A stretch of DNA of 64,000 nucleotides from Salinibacterium sp. NK8237 (lineage in GTDB: Bacteria; Actinomycetota; Actinomycetes; Actinomycetales; Microbacteriaceae). Where the stretch lies: contig NZ_JADYWE010000001.1 in NCBI RefSeq assembly GCF_015864955.1, forward strand, positions 1,798,001-1,862,000. The letters are read 5' to 3'. The notes under the pieces are model-generated. The model did not search any database. It was given only the letters and a program-made list of their open reading frames with translations, and was not told the origin of the DNA. How positions within the stretch are numbered: position 1 is the first letter of the stretch; the number at the start of each line of letters is the position of its first letter. This document shows positions 33,813 to 46,231 of the stretch, one piece after another. Made by a program: the position numbers and the translations under genes.

Positions 33813-33950
33813 TTACGCGGAGAGTTCGGTGCGTCCCTTGCGGCGACGAGCGCTCAGGATCGAGCGACCCGCACGGGTGCGCATACGCAGACGGAAACCG
33901 TGAACCTTCGCGCGGCGACGGTTGTTGGGCTGAAAAGTTCTCTTGCTCAT
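33813..33950 (-). CDS. rpmH: 50S ribosomal protein L34
   Basis: A 45-residue basic protein encoded in the short reading frame [20 protein letters not shown]...[11 protein letters not shown], matching L34 in full. Its start is followed upstream by the divergent dnaA region. First gene of the leftward operon rpmH-rnpA-yidD-yidC-khpB-rsmG-parA-parB. Confidence 0.97.
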   Translation of the reverse strand: MSKRTFQPNNRRRAKVHGFRLRMRTRAGRSILSARRRKGRTELSA

Positions 33951-34237
33951 AGCTATATCTCCAAGGCCCAGCTCTAGCAGCCGGGAAGAATTGGTAGGCC
34001 CAAGGGCCAGAAGTCAACTGATTAAAACTACGGCGTTAAACGGGTGCGGTCAAACCACACTTTTCGCAACGGCGCATTATCCACACAGAATACATCCTTA
34101 TTGGTAACGACATGCTGTGGACAACTACGATGACTATCAGTGCACAACGGCCAAAAGACCACAGTATTTCAGCGAGAATAGCTGTACTCACCAGTGGATA
34201 ACCCTGTGAGTAAATACTGCCAAGGGATGGGAAAAGA
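33951..34237. other. rpmH-dnaA divergent intergenic region with DnaA boxes
   Basis: 287 bp. Contains a perfect DnaA box TTATCCACA at 34077, TGTGGACAA at 34116 (one mismatch), and AGTGGATAA at 34193 (one mismatch). These are positioned for DnaA autoregulation of dnaA and form part of the origin area. Promoters for both genes must be here, but I do not assign -10/-35 elements. Confidence 0.75.
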
Positions 34238-35653
34238 ATGTCGGAAACACCCGACCCGACTAAAGGACTGTGGCAAGCAGTTCTGACACACCTCAACGGT
34301 GATGAGCGAATTACTCCTCAGTTGCAAGGCTTCGTGAACCTGGTTGAGCCAAAAGGCGTGATGGCTGGCACCCTGTACCTCGAGGTTCCGAACGAACTCA
34401 CGCGGGGAATGCTCGAACAGCGACTGCGTCAACCATTCATCGATGCGATCGCGGCCCTCGACGACGAACACGGTATTTCGAACTTCGCCACAGTCGTCAA
34501 CCCTGAAATCCAGCAAGATGCACTTTCGCAAGATATTCCACGCACTGAGCAGCCATATATTGAGCCGACACCCCAGAAACCCGTCGAAGCGTCAACGCCG
34601 CGACGAAGTGACTCTCGCTTGAATCCCAAATACAGCTTCGACAACTTTGTCATCGGTGGCTCTAACCGTTTCGCTCACGCCGCCGCAGTTGCAGTAGCGG
34701 AAGCACCAGCAAAGGCATACAACCCACTCTTCATCTATGGAGAGTCCGGGCTCGGTAAAACTCACTTGTTGCACGCCATCGGTCACTATGCCGAGAGTCT
34801 CTACCCGGGCATCCGCGTTCGCTATGTGAGTTCCGAAGAATTCACAAACGACTTCATTAACTCGATCGCAAATAACCGCGCTTCTGTATTTCAGTCTCGA
34901 TACCGCGAAATCGACATTCTGCTTATCGACGACATCCAGTTCTTGCAGGGTAAGGACTCCACTCAAGAGGCGTTCTTTCACACCTTCAACACACTGCACG
35001 ATCACAATAAGCAAGTGGTCATCACGAGCGACCTGCCTCCGAAACACCTCACAGGGTTTGAAGATCGGATGCGGTCACGCTTCGAGTGGGGCCTCATCAC
35101 CGATGTACAGGCACCCGATCTCGAAACCCGCATCGCCATTCTTCGCAAGAAAGCTCAAAGCGAAAAAATGCAGGTGGGCAACGACATCCTTGAATTCATG
35201 GCATCGAAGGTTTCGTCAAACATCCGTGAGCTCGAAGGAACGCTGATTCGGGTTACCGCGTTTGCGAGTCTTAACCGCACCGAAGTCGACATGGCTCTTG
35301 TACAGACTGTGCTGAAAGATCTCATCACTCTTGATGAAGACAACGTCATCGCACCGGTGGACATCATCAATCACACCGCTGACTACTTCAAACTCTCAGT
35401 TGACGACCTCTATGGCTCGTCCCGTTCGCAAGCAATCGCCACTGCGCGTCAGATCGCCATGTATCTCTGTCGAGAAATGACGAATCTCTCATTGCCCAAG
35501 ATTGGTCAACTGTTTGGAAATCGCGACCACACCACGGTGATGTACGCCAACAAGAAGATCACCGAGCTCATGAAAGAGCGTCGCTCGATCTATAACCAGG
35601 TCACTGAGCTCACCAGTCGCATCAAACAAAACCAGCGTTTCAGCCAAAAATAG
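34238..35653 (+). CDS. dnaA: Chromosomal replication initiator DnaA
   Basis: 471 aa. Domain I, a linker of about 40 residues, then the AAA+ domain (YNPLFIYGESGLGKTHLLHAIGH, Walker B LLIDDIQFLQGK) and the DNA-binding domain IV (NRDHTTVMYANKKITELM). Start ATG preceded by GGATGGGAAAAGA. It transcribes toward the dnaN-gyrA block. DnaA boxes flank it on both sides. Confidence 0.98.
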   Translation: MSETPDPTKGLWQAVLTHLNGDERITPQLQGFVNLVEPKGVMAGTLYLEVPNELTRGMLEQRLRQPFIDAIAALDDEHGISNFATVVNPEIQQDALSQDIPRTEQPYIEPTPQKPVEASTPRRSDSRLNPKYSFDNFVIGGSNRFAHAAAVAVAEAPAKAYNPLFIYGESGLGKTHLLHAIGHYAESLYPGIRVRYVSSEEFTNDFINSIANNRASVFQSRYREIDILLIDDIQFLQGKDSTQEAFFHTFNTLHDHNKQVVITSDLPPKHLTGFEDRMRSRFEWGLITDVQAPDLETRIAILRKKAQSEKMQVGNDILEFMASKVSSNIRELEGTLIRVTAFASLNRTEVDMALVQTVLKDLITLDEDNVIAPVDIINHTADYFKLSVDDLYGSSRSQAIATARQIAMYLCREMTNLSLPKIGQLFGNRDHTTVMYANKKITELMKERRSIYNQVTELTSRIKQNQRFSQK

Positions 35654-35979
35654 GTTTTCCCACTTGGGGATAACTTGGGGATAACCATTCCAACTCGCCG
35701 GAAAGATTGTTGATCAGATTTAAATTTCTGTGGAATCAAGAATTCATGTCGTTCAAGTTTCCACGAACACTGTGAGCATTCTCCACTGGCCGTCAACAAG
35801 TCACACGATTGTAGTTTCCAGTAATTACATGAAATCTGACGAGTTATTCACAGAATCCACAACGGTTAAGAGTGTGACCTTTAAAGAATGAAATTTGAAT
35901 CCCAAATAACCTGTAGTTCGCAAGTGGATCGGCTGTGCCAGTATTAACGGCCAGAGCGTGATCCGGTTAGGGGTAGTTC
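35654..35979. other. Origin of replication oriC (dnaA-dnaN intergenic region)
   Basis: 326 bp without a gene. TGGGGATAA occurs twice 11 bp apart (35665, 35676), and TTATTCACA is at 35844 (one mismatch to TTATCCACA). There are further TGTGG/TCCAC half-sites (35729, 35854) and AT-rich segments around 35705-35740 and 35880-35910. Arrangement between dnaA and dnaN is the standard oriC position in Actinomycetota. DnaA boxes are few and mostly non-consensus, so exact boundaries are uncertain. Confidence 0.85.
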
Positions 35980-37125
35980 ATGAAGTTTCAAGTCAATCGT
36001 GACGTCTTCAGCGAGGCGGTTTCGTTTGCGGTAAAACTGCTGCCGCAGCGCACAACGCTGCCGATCCTGAGCGGTGTATTGATAGAAGCTTCCGATGATG
36101 GACTCACGTTGTCATCATTCGATTACGAAGTTTCTGCTCGAACGCAGATCATTGCCGAGGTTGAAGAACCAGGACGCGTGTTGGTTTCTGGGAAGCTTTT
36201 AGCGGATATCGCCAGCCGACTTCCCAATGCTCCTGTACGTTTCAGCACTGAAGACAATAAAATCACCGTTGCTTGTGGCACCGGACATTTCACGCTCTCG
36301 AGTATGCCAGTTGAGGAGTATCCCTCACTTCCTCAGATTTCGGACAAGGTGGGAACTCTCAAGGCCGACCTTTTCGCCGCCGCAATTTCTCAGGTTGCTG
36401 TCGCTGCGTCGCGTGACGACGTAACGCCGGTCATCACTGGCGTTCAACTCGAGGTTTCCGAGAACAATATTTCTCTCGTCGCCACCGACCGCTACCGAGT
36501 AGCAGTTCGCGACATCGAGTGGGATGCTGGTGCCTCGGGCGTTGAAACCGCAACCGCCTTGGTGCCAGCTAAGACTCTGATGGAAGTCGGTAAGACTTTC
36601 GGCAACAGCGGAGAAATTTCTGTAGCGATCACTAGTTCTGACGAACGTGAGCTGATTGCTTTCCAAGCCGACAAGAAAACCGTGACGTCATTGCTCATCA
36701 AGGGCAACTTTCCACCGGTTCGCCGACTTTTTCCCGAGACTGTGGATAACTTCGCAGTAATGAACACGGGCGAGCTCATCGAAGCTGTCCGCCGAGTGTC
36801 GCTCGTACTCGAGCGTGAAGCAGCGCTGCGGTTCACTTTCACGACTGAAGGCGTCACGTTGGAGGCAATCGGGTCCGAGCAAGCTCAGGCATCCGAAACC
36901 ATCGATGCATTCTTGACCGGCGATGACACGGTGGTCTCTCTGAAGCCGCAATTCTTGATTGATGGTTTGAGCTCGGTTCATTCGGAATTCGTTCGAATTT
37001 CGTTCACTAAAACCGATAACCCCAATAAGCCTGGTCCGGTGCTTATTACGAGTCAGTCGTCAAAGGATCAGCCAGGTAGCGACAACTATAAGTACCTGCT
37101 GCAGCCCAACCTGTTGTTGAGATAG
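35980..37125 (+). CDS. dnaN: DNA polymerase III beta subunit (sliding clamp)
   Basis: 381 aa. Three repeats of the clamp fold. MKFQVNRDVFSEAVSFAVKLLPQRTTLPILSGV and the C-terminal tail give a full-length family match. AGGGGTAGTTC precedes the ATG. Forms the ring that tethers DNA polymerase. 3 nt before gnd. Confidence 0.97.
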   Translation: MKFQVNRDVFSEAVSFAVKLLPQRTTLPILSGVLIEASDDGLTLSSFDYEVSARTQIIAEVEEPGRVLVSGKLLADIASRLPNAPVRFSTEDNKITVACGTGHFTLSSMPVEEYPSLPQISDKVGTLKADLFAAAISQVAVAASRDDVTPVITGVQLEVSENNISLVATDRYRVAVRDIEWDAGASGVETATALVPAKTLMEVGKTFGNSGEISVAITSSDERELIAFQADKKTVTSLLIKGNFPPVRRLFPETVDNFAVMNTGELIEAVRRVSLVLEREAALRFTFTTEGVTLEAIGSEQAQASETIDAFLTGDDTVVSLKPQFLIDGLSSVHSEFVRISFTKTDNPNKPGPVLITSQSSKDQPGSDNYKYLLQPNLLLR

Positions 37126-37128
37126 TTC

Positions 37129-38025
37129 ATGACAGACATGATGCACCTCGGAATTATCGGCCTAGGAAAAATGGGCGGAAACATGCGCGAGCGCATGCGG
37201 GCTCAGGGACTCACCGTGACGGGTTATGACCCCAATCCTGAGGTTAGCGATGTGGCTGAGCTGTCTGACTTGGTGGATGCACTACCGACTCCGCGCATTG
37301 TGTGGGTAATGGTTCCTTCCGGTGCCATTACTGATTCTGTAATTACTGATGTCTCGGCACTTCTCGAACCGGGCGATCTCGTCATTGATGGCGGAAATAC
37401 GCGATTTACCGATGACCAGCTTCACCGTGATCAGCTCACAGAACTAAAAATTTCCTTCGTTGATGTGGGTGTCTCTGGCGGAATCTGGGGACTCGACAAC
37501 GGTTATGGGCTCATGGCCGGCGGCGACAAGTCGGATATCGAACGTGCAATGCCGATCTTCGATGCGCTGCGCCCTGAAGGACCTCGCGAAGAAGGCTTCG
37601 TTCATGCTGGCCCTGTTGGCGCAGGGCACTACGCAAAAATGGTTCACAACGGCATCGAATACGCCCTCATGCAGGCCTGGGCCGAAGGTTTTGAACTCCT
37701 CGATAGCCGCAAGGATCTCATCGAAGACGTTCCCGGCACCTTTAAGGCGTGGCAGCGAGGAACAGTCGTTCGCTCGTGGTTGCTTGAACTCCTCGTCAAA
37801 GCTCTCGAAGAAGATCCCGAGTTCGCTGATATTGCTGGCTACGTTGAGGATTCGGGGGAGGGCCGTTGGACTGTGCACGAGGCTCTCAATCAGGCCGTAG
37901 CTGTCCCAACGATTAGCGCCGCGATTTTTGCGCGTTTCGTCTCTCGTCAAGAAGACTCACCTTCCATGAAGGCAGTCGCCGCTCTCCGCAACCAGTTCGG
38001 CGGGCATAGCGTCCGCAAGAGCTAA
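37129..38025 (+). CDS. gnd: 6-phosphogluconate dehydrogenase (decarboxylating), short GndA-type
   Basis: 298 aa. Rossmann start HLGIIGLGKMGGNMRERM, DGGNTRFTDD, the catalytic segment FVDVGVSGGIWGLDNGYGLM and Lys in HYAKMVHNGIEYAL. The short (about 300 aa) form is the NAD-type common in actinobacteria. Position between dnaN and recF matches Streptomyces and Microbacteriaceae. Pentose phosphate pathway enzyme giving ribulose 5-phosphate. Confidence 0.95.
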   Translation: MTDMMHLGIIGLGKMGGNMRERMRAQGLTVTGYDPNPEVSDVAELSDLVDALPTPRIVWVMVPSGAITDSVITDVSALLEPGDLVIDGGNTRFTDDQLHRDQLTELKISFVDVGVSGGIWGLDNGYGLMAGGDKSDIERAMPIFDALRPEGPREEGFVHAGPVGAGHYAKMVHNGIEYALMQAWAEGFELLDSRKDLIEDVPGTFKAWQRGTVVRSWLLELLVKALEEDPEFADIAGYVEDSGEGRWTVHEALNQAVAVPTISAAIFARFVSRQEDSPSMKAVAALRNQFGGHSVRKS

Positions 38026-38036
38026 GCTTCGCCGCA

Positions 38037-39200
38037 ATGCGTGTAACTCATGTGGAGCTCAAAGACTTTCGTAATTACAAGGGCCTTACTTTAGAACTCA
38101 GTGCAGGACCCACACTCATCGTTGGGTCCAATGGCCAAGGTAAAACGAACTTGGTCGAAGCTCTAGGTTTTTTGAGCACTCTCGGTTCACACCGTGTCTC
38201 AACCGATCACGCTATGGTTCGTCAGTCGACGGATGCCGCGATTGTGCGTGTTCGCCTCGAACATAACGAACGAAAATTCTTGGCCGAAGTACAGATCAAT
38301 CGTTCTGGCGCTAACCGCGCTCAGATCAATCGTTCCGTCATCCGCACCCGTGAACTTCCGCGCTATTTCTCGAGTGTTCTATTTGCGCCCGAAGATTTGG
38401 CACTCGTGCGCGGCGAACCTTCCGGACGTCGTCGCTTTATCGATGAACTTCTCGTTCTTCGCTCTCCACGATTTAGCGGCGTAATGAGCGACTACGAACG
38501 AGTCGTGAAACAACGCAACATGCTGCTGAAATCGGCCCGGGCATCCGGAGTTCGAGACACCCAATTGAGCACCCTTGATGTGTGGGATGAGCGGCTCGTG
38601 GCCTTTGGCGCCGAAATTATCAGCGCCCGCAGTGCCTTGGTCGCCGACCTGAGCCCCGAAGTATCCCTTGCTTACGAGCGCATCGTTGGTGCAGACCATG
38701 GGGCAACGCTCGCTAATTCGCTAACCATCATTTCTCGCCAGGATGACCCGGATAATGCAGTAGCCACTAGCGCGGTCGGCGAAATAATTTCGGTCGCTGA
38801 CGCGACTGAAGCATTCACAGCTGCCCTAGTATCCGTGCGAAAAGCAGAACGCGATCGCGCAATTACCCTTGTTGGACCGCATCGGGATGATCTGATCTTC
38901 GGCCTTAACGGGCTTCCGGCGCGAGGGTATGCCAGCCACGGTGAATCATGGTCATTCGCCCTCGCACTGAAATTGGCATCCGCCGAGCTGTTGCGTCGTG
39001 AGTCTTCGGCAGGCGACCCCGTGCTGATTCTCGATGATGTCTTCGCCGAACTCGATCAATCTCGTCGCGAAAGACTTGCTACTTCGATCGCGGGTTTCGA
39101 GCAAGTTCTCATTACCGCTGCGGTATTCGGCGATGTTCCGGCGGAACTCGCCGCCAATGTGGTTCGCATCCGGGCAGGCGAGGTAATTGACGATGAATGA
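38037..39200 (+). CDS. recF: DNA replication/repair protein RecF
   Basis: 387 aa. SMC-like ATPase. Walker A GSNGQGKTN (30-38), the signature GPHRDDLIFGLNG, Walker B LILDDVFAELDQSRRERL. It loads RecA at gaps through RecOR. Stop overlaps the start of the following DUF721 gene by 8 bp. Confidence 0.96.
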   Translation: MRVTHVELKDFRNYKGLTLELSAGPTLIVGSNGQGKTNLVEALGFLSTLGSHRVSTDHAMVRQSTDAAIVRVRLEHNERKFLAEVQINRSGANRAQINRSVIRTRELPRYFSSVLFAPEDLALVRGEPSGRRRFIDELLVLRSPRFSGVMSDYERVVKQRNMLLKSARASGVRDTQLSTLDVWDERLVAFGAEIISARSALVADLSPEVSLAYERIVGADHGATLANSLTIISRQDDPDNAVATSAVGEIISVADATEAFTAALVSVRKAERDRAITLVGPHRDDLIFGLNGLPARGYASHGESWSFALALKLASAELLRRESSAGDPVLILDDVFAELDQSRRERLATSIAGFEQVLITAAVFGDVPAELAANVVRIRAGEVIDDE

Positions 39201-39693
39201 TCGTGATCCCGCCGTGGATGAACACGTTGCGGTCTATTTGAGATTTCGCGATATTTTCGGCGACGCCAGCAAACGCTCGTACATGGCGCGCAAGCGCAAC
39301 CGCAAAGAACCGGGTACCAGCGTGCCTTTTGCCCCCGGTCGCGATCCGCATGGGCTCGGCGATGTGATGGATAACCTCACGATGAGCATGGGGTGGAGTT
39401 CTCCTCTAGCGCGCTCAGAATTACTCCTCGCGTGGACCTCAATCGTGGGTGCCGAAACTGCAGAGCACTCGGAACCCATTGGAATTGAAGAGGGAGTGCT
39501 CACCATTCGGTGCGATTCGACAGCGTGGGCCACTCAGCTTCGACTCATGCGTGGGCACATCACCACGACCATCGCTCAACAGCATCCAGAAGCCGGTGTG
39601 GAATCTGTGCGCTTTGAAGGGCCCAACGCCCCTTCGTGGAAAAGAGGCCCCAGATCAATTCCAGGTAGGGGCCCGCGAGATACTTACGGCTAG
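39193..39693 (+). CDS. DUF721 (DciA-like) family protein
   Basis: 166 aa from ATG 39193 (MNDRDPAVDEHVAVYLRFRD). The central DVMDNLTMSMGWSSPLARSELLLAWTSIVGAETAEHSEPIG and CDSTAWATQLRLMR are the DUF721 pattern, and the C-terminus ends GPRSIPGRGPRDTYG. Members resemble DciA, the helicase operator of bacteria lacking DnaC, and a gene of this family always sits between recF and gyrB in actinobacteria. Loading DnaB is therefore a good inference. Confidence 0.9.
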   Translation: MNDRDPAVDEHVAVYLRFRDIFGDASKRSYMARKRNRKEPGTSVPFAPGRDPHGLGDVMDNLTMSMGWSSPLARSELLLAWTSIVGAETAEHSEPIGIEEGVLTIRCDSTAWATQLRLMRGHITTTIAQQHPEAGVESVRFEGPNAPSWKRGPRSIPGRGPRDTYG

Positions 39694-39853
39694 GAAGGCA
39701 AAATAGGTCACGCTACTAAAGAAACTCCCGCAGAAGGCAATTTGAGCGCCGCAGCCTCTCGGAATTTGGTAGAATCTCAGAAGCCGTCGGACGCGCCTCC
39801 TCAGGGAGTTATCCGCTCCGAATGGCCAGCGTGAACTAGCGGCAGGAGCCTAA

Positions 39854-41854
<2,001 letters not shown>

Positions 41855-41913
41855 CTCGAGCACAGCACACGGCGCCCGCATTCGCGACTGACACAGACTG
41901 GAACTGAAACTTA

Positions 41914-44490
41914 ATGGCTGACGAAGAAACTCCGAAGAAGACCTTCGAAGATGCACCCGTAGACGACCGGCACGACAAGATTAACCAGGTCGATCTCCAA
42001 CTGGAGATGCAGCGCTCCTACCTCGACTACGCGATGAGTGTCATCGTGGGTCGTGCGCTCCCTGAAGTGCGCGATGGTTTGAAGCCCGTGCATCGTCGCG
42101 TTATTTACGCGATGTACGACGGCGGCTACCGCCCAGACAAGGGTTTCTCTAAGTGCACCCGTGTCATCGGTGACGTCATGGGGCAGTTCCACCCGCACGG
42201 TGACTCCTCGGTATATGACGCCCTCGTTCGTTTGGTTCAGCCGTGGAGCCTTCGCTACCCACTGGCCCTTGGCCAAGGAAACTTCGGATCTCCCGGTAAC
42301 GATGGTGCTGCTGCCCACCGTTACACGGAAACAAAGATGGCCCCGCTCGCTATGGAAATGGTGCGGGACATTGAAGAAGACACCGTTGATTTCCAAGACA
42401 ACTACGACGGTCGTACTCAAGAACCCACCGTTCTTCCGAGCCGCTTCCCGAACCTGCTCGTCAATGGTTCAGTGGGTATCGCGGTCGGTATGGCCACGAA
42501 CATCCCACCGCACAATCTCCGCGAGGTTGGTGAGGGTGCTCTCTGGCACTTGGCTAACCCCGATGCTTCTCACGAAGAACTGGTTGAGGCGCTGATTCAG
42601 CGCATCAAGGGCCCAGATTTCCCGACCGGCGCCCAAATCTTGGGCATCAAGGGGATTCAGGATGCTTACCGCACGGGTCGTGGCTCGATCACGATGCGCG
42701 CCGTCGTCAATGTCGAAGAACTTCAGGGCCGCACGTGTCTCGTGGTCACCGAGCTCCCGTACCAGGTGAACCCCGACAACTTGGCACTGAAAATCGCTGA
42801 TCTCGTCAAGGACGGCAAGCTCGCCGGCATCGCCGACATCCGTGATGAGACGTCGGGTCGCACCGGCCAGCGCCTCGTCATCGTGCTCAAGCGCGATGCT
42901 GTGGCCAAGGTTGTTCTCAATAACCTCTATAAGCACACCCAGCTGCAGGAAAACTTCGGCGCAAACATGCTCGCGATTGTTGACGGCATTCCGCGAACGC
43001 TCTCAATCGATGGCTTCATCACCGAGTGGGCTACTCACCAGATCGAAGTGATCGTTCGCCGCACCGAGTTCCGCCTGCGTAAGGCTGAAGAACGTGCCCA
43101 CATCCTGCGTGGTTATCTCAAGGCTTTGGACGCTCTCGATGAGGTCATTGCCCTCATCCGCCGTTCGCCCACCGTTGAAGATGCGCGCAACGGCTTGATC
43201 GATCTCCTCGACATCGATGAGATTCAGGCCCGCGCCATCCTCGACATGCAGCTGCGTCGACTCGCGGCACTCGAGCGCCAGAAGATCATCGACGAGCACG
43301 ATGCTATTGAGCTCGAAATCGTTGACTTCAAGGCAATCATTGCGAGCAAGGAACGCCAGAGCAACATCGTCAGTGAAGAACTGACGGAGTTGCTTGCCAA
43401 GTACGGCGACGACCGCCGCACCGAAATCATGATGGGTTTCGATGGCGACATGAGCATGGAAGACCTCATCCCCGAAGAGGAGATGGTGGTTACTGTGACG
43501 CGCGGCGGTTACGTCAAGCGCACCCGCAGCGACAACTACCGCAGCCAGCACCGTGGTGGCAAGGGAGTCAAGGGCGCACAACTTCGTGCCGATGACATCG
43601 TTGACCACTTGTTCGTCACCACGACGCACCACTGGTTGCTGTTCTTCACCAACACGGGTCGCGTGTACCGAGCCAAGGCCTACGAGCTTCAAGAGGGTGG
43701 CCGGGATGCCAAGGGGCAGCACGTTGCCAATTTCTTGGCGCTGCAGCCCGGCGAAGAGATCGCTCAGATTCTCGATATCCGTGACTACGAGCAGTCCACC
43801 TACCTGGTGCTTGCAACCCGCAATGGTCTCGTGAAGAAGACGGCTATGGCGGAGTACGACACCAACCGCAGCGGCGGCATCATTGCCGTAAACCTGCGGG
43901 AAGGCGATGAACTCGTCTCGGCCATGCTTGTGGAGAACACCGACGATGTTCTGTTGGTATCTCGCAAGGGAATGTCGATTCGCTTCACGGCATCCGATGA
44001 AGCGTTGCGACCGATGGGGCGTTCAACGTCGGGCGTCATGGGCATGAGCTTCCGTGAGGATGATCAATTGCTTAGCGCGAGCGTCGTTCCCGAGAGCGGT
44101 TTCGTGTTCGTCGTCACCGAGGGCGGCTTTGCTAAGCGCACCGCAGCGGACCAGTACCGCGTTCAGGGACGTGGTGGTTTGGGCATCAAGGTTGCCAAAC
44201 TGGATGGTACTCGCGGCGACTTAGCGGGTGCTTTGATGGTCGGGGACGAGGACGAAGTACTTGTGGTTCTTGCCAGTGGCAAGGTGGTACGCTCATCTGT
44301 CGCTGAGGTTCCGGCCAAGGGTCGTGACACTATGGGCGTGGTCTTTGCTCGCTTCGCAGCGGACGACAAGATCATTGCAATCGCACGAAACAGCGAACGA
44401 AACCTCGAGAAAAAAGAACTTGAAGCTGGAAACGATAGTGTTCCAAGCGAAGATGCCCCTGCTGGGAAGGACGAGTCGGTAGATGAGTAG
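41914..44490 (+). CDS. gyrA: DNA gyrase subunit A
   Basis: 858 aa. Active-site Tyr137 in [10 protein letters not shown], with QRDR segment [14 protein letters not shown] in which Ser98 and Asp102 correspond to E. coli Ser83 and Asp87, the fluoroquinolone-sensitive residues. C-terminal beta-pinwheel with GyrA box-type repeats ([21 protein letters not shown]). Overlaps the DUF3566 gene by 8 bp. Confidence 0.97.
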   Translation: MADEETPKKTFEDAPVDDRHDKINQVDLQLEMQRSYLDYAMSVIVGRALPEVRDGLKPVHRRVIYAMYDGGYRPDKGFSKCTRVIGDVMGQFHPHGDSSVYDALVRLVQPWSLRYPLALGQGNFGSPGNDGAAAHRYTETKMAPLAMEMVRDIEEDTVDFQDNYDGRTQEPTVLPSRFPNLLVNGSVGIAVGMATNIPPHNLREVGEGALWHLANPDASHEELVEALIQRIKGPDFPTGAQILGIKGIQDAYRTGRGSITMRAVVNVEELQGRTCLVVTELPYQVNPDNLALKIADLVKDGKLAGIADIRDETSGRTGQRLVIVLKRDAVAKVVLNNLYKHTQLQENFGANMLAIVDGIPRTLSIDGFITEWATHQIEVIVRRTEFRLRKAEERAHILRGYLKALDALDEVIALIRRSPTVEDARNGLIDLLDIDEIQARAILDMQLRRLAALERQKIIDEHDAIELEIVDFKAIIASKERQSNIVSEELTELLAKYGDDRRTEIMMGFDGDMSMEDLIPEEEMVVTVTRGGYVKRTRSDNYRSQHRGGKGVKGAQLRADDIVDHLFVTTTHHWLLFFTNTGRVYRAKAYELQEGGRDAKGQHVANFLALQPGEEIAQILDIRDYEQSTYLVLATRNGLVKKTAMAEYDTNRSGGIIAVNLREGDELVSAMLVENTDDVLLVSRKGMSIRFTASDEALRPMGRSTSGVMGMSFREDDQLLSASVVPESGFVFVVTEGGFAKRTAADQYRVQGRGGLGIKVAKLDGTRGDLAGALMVGDEDEVLVVLASGKVVRSSVAEVPAKGRDTMGVVFARFAADDKIIAIARNSERNLEKKELEAGNDSVPSEDAPAGKDESVDE

Positions 44491-44890
44491 TGTCGCAGAG
44501 AAGCTGCAGCGCAAGTCGCAGCGCCAAACATCAGTGAAACAGGTTCGCCTCAAGCTCGTGTACATCGACTTCTGGTCGGCCGTGAAGTTCTCGTTCCTCG
44601 TAGCGGTTTCCCTGGGAATCGTTCTCGTGGTCGCAACGCTCCTAGTGTGGATCGTGCTGAACTCCACCGGAATATTTGGAAAAGTCGATGAGATTTTCCG
44701 CGACATTTTGAGCGACGATTCCTTCAGCGTGGCGAGCACATTCTCGCTCGCACAGGTTGCCGGATTCTCGTTAGTCGTCGCAGTACTGAACGTTTTGATC
44801 GGTACAGCACTAGGCGCAATTTCGAGTATGCTTTATAACTTCAGCGTTCGACTAACTGGCGGAATCCTCGTGGGTTTCACTAACAACTAG
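44483..44890 (+). CDS. DUF3566 membrane protein
   Basis: 135 aa with a basic N-terminus ([21 protein letters not shown]) and two transmembrane helices (about 37-58 and 89-110). Found directly behind gyrA in most actinobacteria. Function unknown. The start overlaps gyrA. Confidence 0.92.
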   Translation: MSSVAEKLQRKSQRQTSVKQVRLKLVYIDFWSAVKFSFLVAVSLGIVLVVATLLVWIVLNSTGIFGKVDEIFRDILSDDSFSVASTFSLAQVAGFSLVVAVLNVLIGTALGAISSMLYNFSVRLTGGILVGFTNN

Positions 44891-44938
44891 TCGATTACGC
44901 CAAACGGTCAGAATGCGATACTCTCGTATCTGCCCAAC

Positions 44939-45012
44939 GGGGGTATAGCTCAGGCGGTTAGAGCGCTTCGCTGATAACGAAGAGGTCCGTGGTTCAAGTC
45001 CACGTACCCCCA
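44939..45012 (+). tRNA. tRNA-Ile (anticodon GAT)
   Basis: 74 nt. Acceptor GGGGGTA/TACCCCC, D-arm AGCTCAGGCGGTTAGAGC, anticodon arm CTTCG-CTGATAA-CGAAG, T-arm GTGGTTCAAGTCCAC. The CCA tail is not encoded. Followed 30 nt later by tRNA-Ala. Confidence 0.97.
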
Positions 45013-45042
45013 CTGGAATCTCCACAAGAGGTTCCTCAAATT

Positions 45043-45115
45043 GGGGCCTTAGCTCAATTGGTAGAGCGCCTGCTTTGCAAGCAGGAGGTCAGGGGTTCGA
45101 TTCCCCTAGGCTCCA
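45043..45115 (+). tRNA. tRNA-Ala (anticodon TGC)
   Basis: 73 nt. Acceptor GGGGCCT/AGGCTCC with one G-U pair, D-arm AGCTCAATTGGTAGAGC, anticodon arm CCTGC-TTTGCAA-GCAGG, T-arm AGGGGTTCGATTCCCCT. CCA not encoded. An Ile-Ala pair after gyrA is usual for Microbacteriaceae. Confidence 0.97.
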
Positions 45116-45125
45116 CAGCAAGAAC

Positions 45126-45159
45126 AAAAACCCCGGCCAGTCTTCTGGCCGGGGTTTTT
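45126..45159 (+). terminator. Terminator of the tRNA-Ile/tRNA-Ala unit
   Basis: AAAAACCCCGGCCA pairs with TGGCCGGGGTTTTT across a 6-nt loop, and the stem's own 3' end is a run of five T. Strong intrinsic terminator, symmetrical and therefore active both ways. Confidence 0.95.
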
Positions 45160-45441
45160 GCATTCCCTCGAAGCTGCGCGCAAGATGGGCGAAAGTCTTG
45201 TGGCGGCGATTCTCTGTGAATCTGTCTCCGACTCCCTCCGTGGCGCTGTTGCCCCACAGGAGGCCGCTGAAGGGGCCTCCGAGGTGCGGCTAGCCGCGAC
45301 GCAGACCGCCGCAATCACGCTGCGCGCAGCGCTACCTCAGCTCGAGGGCGGAAGATTTAGCCAGAACGAACGTGCACTATGTGATGACTGACTTGCCCGC
45401 ATCGAGAATCACACGACGATCGAAGAAAGTGATGGCCCGCA

Positions 45442-46206
45442 ATGAATACAACACCCCGCACCCACGCGCCCGAGACGAAGATCGAGCGTGTGGCTCTCGT
45501 CACGGGAGGTTCCGGTGGAATCGGCCGTGCAGTTGTTCAGCGCCTCGCCCAGGATGGCGTTGCAGTTGCCGTGCACTACAGCGGCAATAAGGCGCGCGCC
45601 GACGAGACAGTGTCGGCGCTCATCGCCGAAGGTTCGCGCGCGATGGCAGTGGGAGGCGATGTCGCAAACGAGGTACAGATGATTGCGGCCTTCGATGCTG
45701 TCGAGGCAGAGTTTGGGCGAATCGATGTCGTCGTGAATACGGCTGCAATCATGGTTCTCGCCCCGATCGTTGAACTCAAGCTCGATGATCTGGATCGGAT
45801 GCACCGCACCAACATCCGCGGCACGATTGTGGTTTCTCAGCTGGCGGCACGACGAGTGCAGGCGGGCGGCGCGATCGTGAATTTCTCCACCTCGGTGACG
45901 CGCACACAATTCCCTTCCTATGGCGCCTACACCGCGAGCAAGGCCGCTGTGGAAGGCATAACGCTCACGCTCGCCCGCGAACTTCGAGGCAAGGACATCA
46001 CAGTCAATGCTGTGGCTCCCGGCCCGACCGCGACGCCGCTATTTCTTGATGGCAAGGATGACGCCACAATCGAGAAGCTTGCCCAAGCGGCTCCCCTCCA
46101 GCGACTGGGGCAGCCAGACGATATCGCCGAAGTGGTTTCGTTCCTCGCTGGCCCTGCACGCTGGATCAATGGGCAAGTACTCTTTGCGAACGGCGGGCTT
46201 GCCTAG
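45442..46206 (+). CDS. Short-chain dehydrogenase/reductase, FabG-like
   Basis: 254 aa. Rossmann motif ALVTGGSGGIGRAVVQRLAQDG, catalytic Ser (INF-STS-like VNFSTSVTR), YGAYTASKAAVEGITLTLARELRGKDITVNAVAPGPTATPLF. A classical SDR. Substrate unknown. The 280 bp between the tRNA terminator and this gene contain no recognisable feature. Confidence 0.9.
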   Translation: MNTTPRTHAPETKIERVALVTGGSGGIGRAVVQRLAQDGVAVAVHYSGNKARADETVSALIAEGSRAMAVGGDVANEVQMIAAFDAVEAEFGRIDVVVNTAAIMVLAPIVELKLDDLDRMHRTNIRGTIVVSQLAARRVQAGGAIVNFSTSVTRTQFPSYGAYTASKAAVEGITLTLARELRGKDITVNAVAPGPTATPLFLDGKDDATIEKLAQAAPLQRLGQPDDIAEVVSFLAGPARWINGQVLFANGGLA

Positions 46207-46231
46207 CAACGCCAGCGGCGCGTTCGCGCCA

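Noticed and set aside
43003..43722. 239-codon minus-strand frame over gyrA
   Set aside because: Antisense shadow of gyrA; no domain or ribosome-binding site.
44939..45115. rRNA operon suggested by tRNA-Ile/tRNA-Ala pair
   Set aside because: This pair often sits in 16S-23S spacers, but no rRNA sequence flanks it here; a gyrA-linked pair is normal for actinobacteria.
45158..45391. 77-codon frame after the tRNA-Ala terminator
   Set aside because: Starts inside the terminator and ends before the SDR gene without a Shine-Dalgarno or recognisable motif; could be coding but I cannot support it.
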